A program made the translations under genes and the position numbers. 64,000 nt of DNA from Lacihabitans sp. LS3-19 (lineage in GTDB: Bacteria; Bacteroidota; Bacteroidia; Cytophagales; Spirosomataceae), in assembly GCF_024343575.1 (NCBI RefSeq), contig NZ_RJUA01000013.1:1-64000 (forward strand), written 5' to 3'. Shown piece by piece: positions 58,394-64,000 of this stretch (the stretch's first letter is position 1; each line of letters begins with the position of its first letter). The notes below the pieces were generated by a model. The model made no database searches and was not told the origin of the DNA. It worked only from the letters and a program-made list of their open reading frames with translations.

Positions 58394-59068
58394 CTATGAA
58401 TTCATTTCTGCTAAAGCATTGATTTCTTGATTTTCTAAATATGTTTTTTCGTATTTTTTATTCAAACTTGCTATCATCGCTATGCCCAACTTTGTGGTGG
58501 TGGTCACATTTTTTGATTTTACGATTAAACCGAAAAATGGTTTTAAAATCGCATAAAAAAAACGGTATAGCTTTGTTTTAGATTTTATTCCTTTTTCAGG
58601 TACTATAAAACCCGGACGAAACATATACGATGCCCCGAAACCTTTATTTAATATGTAATTTTCGGTTTTTCCTTTCACTCGTGCCCACATTGATCTTCCT
58701 TTTTCGCTGGTATCGGTTCCTGTTCCAGAAACATAATTGAAGGTCATTTTTGGGTTTATTTCTAATAGTGTATCTACTAAGCTTTTGGTGACTTCAAAGG
58801 TCAAAATGGTATAATTGGCTTCATTGAGTCCAGATGACGAAACACCCATACAATGAAAACAGGCATCATAGCCCTTCAATTGCTCTTTTATGGAATCTGT
58901 TTTTGTAAAATCCTTTAATAATACTTCCTTCAATTTTGGATTCGAAATGTCTATGGCAGAGCGGTTTATCACCAACACTTCTAATATGGCATCACTTTCT
59001 AAACACGCTAAAAGCACGCCTTTTCCTACCATTCCGGTGCTGCCTGTAATTATAACTTTGTATTTCAT
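58394..59068 (-). CDS. NAD(P)-binding Rossmann-fold reductase (YbjT/HTATIP2-like)
   Basis: 224 residues. VIITGSTGMVGKGVLLACLE is the nucleotide-binding loop. FHCMGVSSSG and NYVSGTGTDTSEKGRSMWAR follow, then KTENYILNKG in the place of the usual active-site Lys. It starts one base after the stop of the AraC gene, so the two are one operon. An NAD(P)H-dependent reductase or a sensor protein is likely. Confidence 0.8.
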   Translation of the reverse strand: MKYKVIITGSTGMVGKGVLLACLESDAILEVLVINRSAIDISNPKLKEVLLKDFTKTDSIKEQLKGYDACFHCMGVSSSGLNEANYTILTFEVTKSLVDTLLEINPKMTFNYVSGTGTDTSEKGRSMWARVKGKTENYILNKGFGASYMFRPGFIVPEKGIKSKTKLYRFFYAILKPFFGLIVKSKNVTTTTKLGIAMIASLNKKYEKTYLENQEINALAEMNS

Positions 59069-59069
59069 A

Positions 59070-59978
59070 TTAATTCAAATTACGATATTCTACAGGTGTT
59101 TGGCCTGTTTTTGATTTAAACAATCTTGTAAAATAATGCGGATAGTTGAACCCTAAATCGTAGGCAATTTCACTTACAGAATTCTCCGTGCTCATGAGGA
59201 GGTTTTTGGCTTTTTCTACTAAAAAGTCATTGATATGGTCTTTTGGTGCTCTTCCAGTTTCTTTTTTGAGCAAATCACTGAAATAATGCTGTGAAAGATT
59301 GGCTTTTTCTGCAAAATATTGGATAGAAGGTAAGCCCGTTTCTATATGTTGATTGGTATTGAAATACTGCTTAAGAGATTTTTCAAAACTGGAAATGATG
59401 TCTTTGCTTTGGCTGGTGCGGGTATTAAACTGTCGCTCATAAAAACGCAAACTGTAGTTTAATAATAGCTCAAGATTGGTCACAATCACCCTTTGGCTGT
59501 GGTTGTCTATCCTTTGTTCGGCTTCATTCTGAATATTGGTGGCACAGGTAAACATCGTTTTTTCTTCGTCCTCAGATAAATGAAGGGCCTCATAAACTTC
59601 ATAATTGAAAAAACTATATTCGTCTATTTGAGCTCCTAAATGCGTATTTCTGATCAAATCGGGGTGGAAAAATAACATCCAACCTTTAATTTCACCTGGT
59701 GCAATCGCCTTGGTGGGTTTATAAACTTGTCCCGGTGCCGAGTAAACCATCAATCCTTCTTCAAAATCCAGTGAATTGCGGCCATATTCCACACCGCAGC
59801 TTTTGTCTTTGAGCGAAATCATATAAAAGTCATTGATAAACTTACTTTCTACATCGCTTTCTCCCAAATATAGTTTGGAGGCATCTACCAAAGAAATCAA
59901 TGGATGCTTAGGTTTAGGTAAACCCAGCATTTCGTGCAATTGACTGATAGATTTTATTCTAAAGTTAGTTTCTGACAT
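59070..59978 (-). CDS. AraC-family transcriptional regulator
   Basis: 302 residues. An N-terminal cupin-like sensing part is followed by the two helix-turn-helix units of AraC (IQYFAEKANLSQHYFSDLLK and SVSEIAYDLGFNYPHYFTRL), then FKSKTGQTPVEYR. It likely controls itself, the reductase downstream and perhaps the SDR gene. The inducer is unknown. Confidence 0.9.
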   Translation of the reverse strand: MSETNFRIKSISQLHEMLGLPKPKHPLISLVDASKLYLGESDVESKFINDFYMISLKDKSCGVEYGRNSLDFEEGLMVYSAPGQVYKPTKAIAPGEIKGWMLFFHPDLIRNTHLGAQIDEYSFFNYEVYEALHLSEDEEKTMFTCATNIQNEAEQRIDNHSQRVIVTNLELLLNYSLRFYERQFNTRTSQSKDIISSFEKSLKQYFNTNQHIETGLPSIQYFAEKANLSQHYFSDLLKKETGRAPKDHINDFLVEKAKNLLMSTENSVSEIAYDLGFNYPHYFTRLFKSKTGQTPVEYRNLN

Positions 59979-60193
59979 TCGTTTAGTTTTTTACAAAGGT
60001 CGTTTCGTTTTCTTTAATAATTTAACACAAAACGCTGAATAACTAACACAGAATGTGAATTTATTGTAAGTGAATGATTTTCAGTGTGATATTTAAAAAA
60101 AAGCGATAAGTTTGGAATAATTTTTAATTCAAACTTAGTAGGCATTTTTTAATTTAAGGACTTGGATTTTAAAAAAATAGTATTTGGTTTATT

Positions 60194-60340
60194 CTAAGGC
60201 TCTAAATGTAAGATTTTACCATCTCTAGAAACCACCACTTTGTTTTTTTTGTACCGTTTGAATTCGAGCATTTTTTGGTAGGCTTGATATAGACCTTTTA
60301 ACAGTTTTTGGTTAAACTCATTCTCTTCATTATTTTCCAT
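60194..60340 (-). CDS. Small partner protein of zeta-like toxin (48 aa)
   Basis: 48 residues: MENNEENEFNQKLLKGLYQA, YQKMLEFKRYKKN, KVVVSRDGKILHLEP. It starts 18 bases after the end of the broken zeta-like kinase gene. Short proteins with a helical front and a V-V-S-R-D-G-K-I end often lie beside such kinases and may be the antitoxin (inference). The frame is intact. Confidence 0.55.
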   Translation of the reverse strand: MENNEENEFNQKLLKGLYQAYQKMLEFKRYKKNKVVVSRDGKILHLEP

Positions 60341-60358
60341 AAAATGATTTAAATTTTC

Positions 60359-60878
60359 CTACTTTAAAATATCCACAGATTCAATTTCTTTTTTAAAATT
60401 TAGTTTGACAATCAAAGTAGGATTACCTTCTGAATTATCAAAAAAACTCATCTTATCAGCGATTTTCGAATAAATTTCGAACAAATTCTTAATTCCTTTG
60501 TGATAAATTCTTATTATAACGTCCTTTTCTATGTTATGCCCCACTTCCATAATTCTGGTTTTCACTCTTTCTATTGCCAATTGAGGTGAGTTTGTTTTCC
60601 TGAGCGAAAAGTATCTTTTGTTTGTAAATTTTGCTGGCCAAGGTAGTTTCTAAGGCAAAACTTTCCTGGGATTCAAAGTGCTCTTGTAGTCTATCTAACA
60701 TCGGTCTGCCAGCTTCATAAGACACTTTCTAAGGATTAAAAGGTGAAAGACCTCTTGCTATCTCATCAGCATTTATAAATTCCTTGATACCAAGTATTTC
60801 TGGTAAAATAGTAAACGAGGCAGTGGTTTTACCAGCACCATTACATCCTGAAAATCAAAATAGATTTTTTATTTTCAC
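60359..60878 (-). pseudogene. Broken zeta-toxin-like P-loop kinase gene
   Basis: From a GTG at 60878: VKIKNLF, TGA (60855-60857), then FSGCNGAGKTTASFTILPEI (Walker A), INADEIARGLSPFNP, TAG (60729-60731, usually Glu), then KVSYEAGRPMLDRLQEHFES and FALETTLASKIYKQKI. After AQE an internal deletion of roughly a dozen codons shifts the frame, and the rest (TNSPQLAIERVKTRIMEVGH, YHKGIKNLFEIYSKIADKM) continues in another one. The pieces match zeta-toxin/UDP-GlcNAc-kinase-like proteins over their whole length. Two stops and one frame-shifting deletion make it dead. Confidence 0.8.
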
Positions 60879-60953
60879 TTAAACAAAAATAGCTGTATTT
60901 ATTACTGACATAACCTATGAAATTCGTAAATCTTCATAATTGTAAATTTACTT

Positions 60954-61667
60954 TCATTTTCCCCACTTTATAATTCTTGTTATATCGTATATTTCTCCTC
61001 CTTTTAAACCCATGTGACCACGTCTGTCCATTCTAAAAGTCCCTTCAATTAAAACGTAGGATTTGTTATGATAATTAATATTTTGCCTGTCTAACTTATT
61101 AGAAAAAGAGACACTAAAACTATTTTTATTTAAACTATGCTCATAGTCCTCTTTATGTAAATAAATGGCATCTCCCTCAAATTCTAAATTTAAGTAGCCA
61201 ACTATTTGTATTTTTTTGCCATGATACCTCTCTGGGGTGGCAATTAATCTTACCAAAGAAATATTATAGTCCTCCATTAATACAAAGCCCTCTTTTAGGT
61301 GCATACTATGTTCTTCCATACAGCCCGAATCTATTGTTTTTTCGGGTTTTATACCCATACCCCAAATAACCCAAGGTGATAATCCCAAATTGGGATAAGG
61401 GATTTTTGGATCATTTAAGAATATTGAATCGTTTTCAAATTGAATCTTTTTATCAACTATTTCCCATTTTCCTTTTACTTCGCCTTTACAGCCAATTTGA
61501 CTATATTCATAGGTAAATTTGTGGTTAGTGTCTAGTGTCATTATTGAGTGTCTATCAAAAGTATTTACATTTGATTTATAAACGCCTGCATGATCAACTT
61601 TTCTGGTTTGTCCATTTGATGGGAGAGTTACAATTATTGAAAAGATAAGTAGAAGCTGTATTTTCAT
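60954..61667 (-). CDS. Secreted protein with a small OB-like C-terminal domain
   Basis: About 237 residues from ATG 61667, with a signal peptide (IQLLLIFSIIVTLPSNGQ). The longer frame to 61778 would put 37 non-signal residues first, so I prefer 61667. The first half has a lipocalin-like part (GVYKSNVNTFDRHSIMTLDT, CKGEVKGKWEIVDKKIQF). The second half has SLVRLIATPERYHGKKIQIV, GYLNLEFEGDAIYLHKEDYE, a stretch also known from other Bacteroidota and proteobacterial proteins of unknown function. No role can be named. Confidence 0.6.
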   Translation of the reverse strand: MKIQLLLIFSIIVTLPSNGQTRKVDHAGVYKSNVNTFDRHSIMTLDTNHKFTYEYSQIGCKGEVKGKWEIVDKKIQFENDSIFLNDPKIPYPNLGLSPWVIWGMGIKPEKTIDSGCMEEHSMHLKEGFVLMEDYNISLVRLIATPERYHGKKIQIVGYLNLEFEGDAIYLHKEDYEHSLNKNSFSVSFSNKLDRQNINYHNKSYVLIEGTFRMDRRGHMGLKGGEIYDITRIIKWGK

Positions 61668-62014
61668 GAATTTACACCAATTTTGGTCATTAAAAAGTAG
61701 ATTTTCTCTAAAGTTAAAAGTTTTGCGTTTAAGAACAAACAGTTTATGGGAATTCAGAAAGTGAAGACAAATATCCAAAAAGAGAGTTTCAGGGAAAGTT
61801 CTTGATAATTTTTAATCTAGTTTTCATTTTCAAATCCAAAAATAATGCTTTAGTGCTTTCTCATTGGATTTTAGATAGGTTTCTTCCTGTTTTTTTACTC
61901 AAAAAATCTAAAATAATATTTTTTTTGAATTTCTCTGAACCTTTAATTGCATTTTGTGTTTATAAATTTAATGTATATACATTAATTGAAACAAATCATT
62001 AAAATTATTTAAGA
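61668..62014. other. 347-bp intergenic region ahead of the YceI gene
   Basis: No convincing gene. It contains an 18-bp perfect palindrome (61968-61985) close to the YceI start. Confidence 0.45.
61968..61985. promoter_or_regulatory. 18-bp palindrome, possible operator
   Basis: TTAATGTATATACATTAA is its own reverse complement and lies 29 bases before the ATG of the YceI gene. In DNA this AT-rich a palindrome of this length may also occur by chance. Confidence 0.3.
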
Positions 62015-62626
62015 ATGAAACAAATCAAAACATTGGCATTGGTAGCAGTTTTAGCTGCTGCAACTTGGTCTTGTACCTCAACAGCAGAAACAACAGAGGA
62101 GTCAACAGCTACTATGGCATTGCCAGACGGTGAAATGGCCATAAACAGTGACGGAAGTACAGTAGAATGGAAAGGTGAGGTTTTGGGAATGAAATCACAC
62201 ACAGGAACTGTGAAATTGACTGAAGGAAACCTAACTGTAAAAGGTGGAGCCATAACTGGTGGAAAATTTTCTGTGGATTTGAGCACTATCACGCCAACTG
62301 ATTCTACCTATGACGCTGACAACACAAGAGAAAAATTGGTTGGACATTTGTCTTCTCCAGATTTCTTCAACGTAGCTGAATTCCCAACTGCGACATTCGA
62401 AATTACTGAAGTTATGGGAACGGATTTGAAAGGAAATCTAACTATCAGAGGTATTTCTCACGAAGAAACAGTAAAAAACGTAGCAATAGATGCTGAAGCT
62501 GGAACTGTATCAGGTATACTTACTTTTGACCGTAGCAAATACGATGTAAGCTTTAAAATGCCAGTTGCTGACCTAGTGTTGAGCAACGATATTCCATTAA
62601 ACGTTACGATTGCAATAGCAAAATAA
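62015..62626 (+). CDS. YceI-family lipoprotein
   Basis: 203 residues with a lipobox (AAATWSCTS). The YceI beta-barrel follows (SDGSTVEWKGEVLGMKSHTG, FSVDLSTITPTDS, HLSSPDFFNVAEFPTATFEI, LTFDRSKYDVSF). The fold binds isoprenoid lipids such as polyprenyl chains, and is thought to handle or store them in the envelope. Alone, with a strong terminator behind it. Confidence 0.9.
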   Translation: MKQIKTLALVAVLAAATWSCTSTAETTEESTATMALPDGEMAINSDGSTVEWKGEVLGMKSHTGTVKLTEGNLTVKGGAITGGKFSVDLSTITPTDSTYDADNTREKLVGHLSSPDFFNVAEFPTATFEITEVMGTDLKGNLTIRGISHEETVKNVAIDAEAGTVSGILTFDRSKYDVSFKMPVADLVLSNDIPLNVTIAIAK

Positions 62627-62644
62627 GGTTTTAATAACTCTTAG

Positions 62645-62682
62645 AAAAAGCTCTTTCTTCTATTGGAAAGGGCTTTTTTTTT
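62645..62682 (+). terminator. Rho-independent terminator of the YceI gene
   Basis: AAAAAGC-T-CTTTC (62645-62657) pairs with GAAAG-G-GCTTTTT (62666-62678, one G-U), then more T. It lies 19 bases after the stop. Confidence 0.75.
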
Positions 62683-62808
62683 GGGTTTTGGGATTGGTAA
62701 AACTATTGAATTATGAATAGTGTTTTTCCTAATTTTTTTATTTTGCCCAGTCCAAATTTTTAAGGTCTATCATATCTCACATTATTTAAATGACTTTCAT
62801 AAATATTC

Positions 62809-63045
62809 TCAAATAGCCATTTCTTGTTTAAATGTAAAAAAGCCTTCAAAACTCAAATCTTCATCCAGTTTTTCCCAATGTATGCCAAAAGGAGATAGAG
62901 TAAAGTCTTCTCTTTGTGCTTTTGTTGCTTTCAAAAGCCTTGGAAACCATGCAATTGGGTGTTTTTTTATTTCACCTTTATCCGTTTCAATAAAAATGGA
63001 ATCTTCGTTTGTCCAGACTTTTATTACGTTTATTTCATTCTCCAT
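62809..63045 (-). CDS. DUF2442 family protein
   Basis: 78 residues from ATG 63045 (MENEINVIKVWTNEDSI). ETDKGEIKKHPIAWFPRLLK, AREDFTLSPFGIHWEKLDED-type and LSFEGFF define DUF2442. Members commonly pair with DUF4160 proteins, as here (11-base overlap). They are thought to be toxin-antitoxin-like or regulatory, with no proven role. The longer frame to 63105 overlaps the neighbour and lacks family likeness. Confidence 0.8.
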   Translation of the reverse strand: MENEINVIKVWTNEDSIFIETDKGEIKKHPIAWFPRLLKATKAQREDFTLSPFGIHWEKLDEDLSFEGFFTFKQEMAI

Positions 63046-63244
63046 GATATTCTTTCCATTTAGCAATAATAATCTCTTTATTTTCTTCAATAATAGCCAC
63101 TGCAAGGCTAATCTCTTTGTTTTTTAAACCTTTATTGGAAACTAATTTTACATTTTCAACCTCAAATTTTACTTTTCTATAAGCAATTATTAAATGTATA
63201 TGAACAGGAGAAGATAATTGGATAAAAATGAAATCTAAGACCAA
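63035..63244 (-). pseudogene. DUF4160 family gene, apparently 5'-truncated
   Basis: Reads SPVHIHLIIAYRKVKFEVEN, VKLVSNKGLKNKEISLA, VAIIEENKEIIIAKWKEYHG: the core and end of DUF4160 with its PVHIH motif. The expected N-terminal strand is short and altered (LVLDFIFIQLSS), with no ATG. A TAA lies two codons before the only possible start, TTG 63244. It could still be made from TTG, but it looks truncated. It overlaps the DUF2442 gene. Confidence 0.5.
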
Positions 63245-63396
63245 ATTTTATAATCAAAGTTGGCATATTATTTTGATTATTTTAATGCATTTTCAGGATA
63301 TAAAAATTTGAAGTATTTTAAAATTTAAAGTATTTCTTTGTAATTCAAATTGGTAAAAGTTATTAATAATTGATGAAACAGCATTTGTTAAACAAG

Positions 63397-63422
63397 AAAA
63401 GCCCCAATCTCTCGGGGCTTTT
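63397..63422 (-). terminator. Rho-independent terminator of metH
   Basis: AAAAGCCCC (63397-63405), 8-base loop, GGGGCTTTT (63414-63422). Nine-pair stem located about 57 bases after the stop on the minus strand, with a T-rich tail. Confidence 0.75.
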
Positions 63423-63478
63423 TCAATAAATATCTGTGTCGAATCCGTGTCAAATCTGTGTTCCAAAAACACCCCAAC

Positions 63479-64000
63479 TCAATAATTCAAAGCTGGGCTC
63501 AACCATCTTTCGGCTTCTTCTATGGCTATGCCACGTTTTTTGGTGTAGTCTTCTACTTGGTCTTTTTCTATTTTGCCTAGACCAAAGTATTTAGACTTCG
63601 GGTGTGAGTAGTAAAATCCACTAACTGCGGAGGCTGGCCACATGGCAAGGCTTTCGGTTAAACTTACACCTATGGCATTTTCTACGTCTAAGAGTTTAAA
63701 TAAGTCAGTTTTGAGTGTATGGTCAGGGCAAGCTGGATAGCCTGGTGCTGGCCTTATACCTTGGTATTTTTCTTTTATTATTTCTTCGTTTTTCAAACTT
63801 TCGGTGGCCGTGTAACCCCAAAGGTCGGTTCTAACTTTTTTGTGTAAAAGCTCTGTAAATGCCTCTGCAAATCTGTCCGCCAATACTTTGAGCATTATAG
63901 AATTGTAGTCGTCGTGGTTGGCCTCAAAGGCTTTTGCACGGTCTTCTGCTCCAAATATGCCTACCGCAAATCCTCCAAAATAGTCGGTCTTTCCAGTCGA
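63479..64000 (-). CDS. metH: Methionine synthase, C-terminal activation domain (5' part outside window)
   Basis: The frame is open to the edge of the window at 64000. Visible are [49 protein letters not shown] and [20 protein letters not shown]-type (here [20 protein letters not shown]). These form the AdoMet-binding reactivation domain of cobalamin-dependent MetH, with the [12 protein letters not shown] motif intact. The enzyme moves a methyl group from 5-methyl-THF to homocysteine through B12. The rest of the gene lies beyond the window. Confidence 0.95.
   Translation of the reverse strand, partial: STGKTDYFGGFAVGIFGAEDRAKAFEANHDDYNSIMLKVLADRFAEAFTELLHKKVRTDLWGYTATESLKNEEIIKEKYQGIRPAPGYPACPDHTLKTDLFKLLDVENAIGVSLTESLAMWPASAVSGFYYSHPKSKYFGLGKIEKDQVEDYTKKRGIAIEEAERWLSPALNY

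Noticed and set aside
61802-62002. 66-codon plus-strand frame ahead of the YceI gene
   Set aside because: Phe/Leu/Lys-rich text typical of AT-rich intergenic DNA, with no homology sign.
62720-63127. 135-codon plus-strand frame opposite the DUF2442/DUF4160 pair
   Set aside because: The minus strand carries two recognised families in this place.
63431-63461. Possible CRISPR-like short repeats (TCTGTGT / CCGTGT / CTGTGT)
   Set aside because: Only three degenerate units of about 11 bases without spacers; a short sequence slip, not an array.

Overview
The window looks like chromosome from a low-GC member of the Bacteroidota, most likely of the Cytophagales type. The signs are SprB-type adhesin repeats, a type IX secretion (T9SS) C-terminal sorting domain, TonB-dependent receptors with carboxypeptidase-regulatory N-domains, many lipoproteins, Tat-exported DUF1501/GMC/gluconate-dehydrogenase-like proteins, and promoter-like pairs of the TTG-N17-20-TAnnTTTG form. 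Start sites rarely show a Shine-Dalgarno sequence. I saw no rRNA, tRNA, CRISPR array, insertion sequence or integrase.

Layout. 1-2.9 kb: the end of a giant SprB-repeat surface protein and a stalk/fibre-like secreted protein. 3.4-6.6 kb: a PAS-LuxR regulator and a TonB-dependent receptor. 6.8-8.1 kb: a decayed DUF6624-like gene and a lipocalin-like protein. 8.3-10.6 kb: a His-rich membrane protein next to a CocE/NonD-type serine hydrolase. 10.8-13.3 kb: a second TonB-dependent receptor. 13.5-19.1 kb: a PepSY-like lipoprotein, then an acidic lipoprotein and a TPR-CHAT protease-like protein that converge on an ECF sigma factor and its probable membrane anti-sigma factor. 19.5-26.4 kb: an NPAHGQPGHDC-motif lipoprotein, a large BNR/sortilin-type propeller protein, and a T9SS cargo gene split by a single TAA codon. 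26.8-30.1 kb: a pectate-lyase-like beta-helix protein and a GT39 glycosyltransferase.

30.3-34.1 kb (minus) holds the most interesting locus: a tightly overlapping three-gene operon coding for an AAA/ABC-type ATPase with a DUF3696-like end, a TOPRIM-like protein, and a DUF262 (GmrSD/ParB-like) protein. It has the build of an antiphage defence system. I cannot match it with certainty to a named type.

34.3-45.6 kb: small housekeeping and accessory genes (DUF2200, a Tat-lipoprotein M24 peptidase, an ACT_3 protein, a rhodanese membrane protein, a VOC protein, a PNPOx-like protein), a HigBA-type locus whose toxin carries a TGA at a conserved Trp, a tandemly duplicated lipoprotein pair, and polA. 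45.7-56.9 kb: a vanadium-haloperoxidase/PAP2 protein, a DUF2231-PSCyt-DUF1549/1553 cytochrome with its DUF1501 partner, a GMC oxidoreductase with its subunit-3 partner, katG and a DUF1080 protein. This suggests periplasmic oxidation of sugars or alcohols alongside peroxide defence. 57.2-60 kb: two NAD-binding reductases and an AraC regulator. 60.2-63.2 kb: a broken zeta-toxin-like kinase with an intact small companion, a secreted protein, a YceI lipoprotein, and a DUF4160/DUF2442 pair with a damaged first gene. The window ends inside the C-terminal activation domain of MetH.

Decay is a theme. At least five genes are broken (DUF6624-like, T9SS cargo, HigB-like, zeta-like and an unidentified relic at 37.4-37.7 kb), and a sixth (DUF4160) seems truncated. 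Several intergenic gaps share a dispersed repeat.
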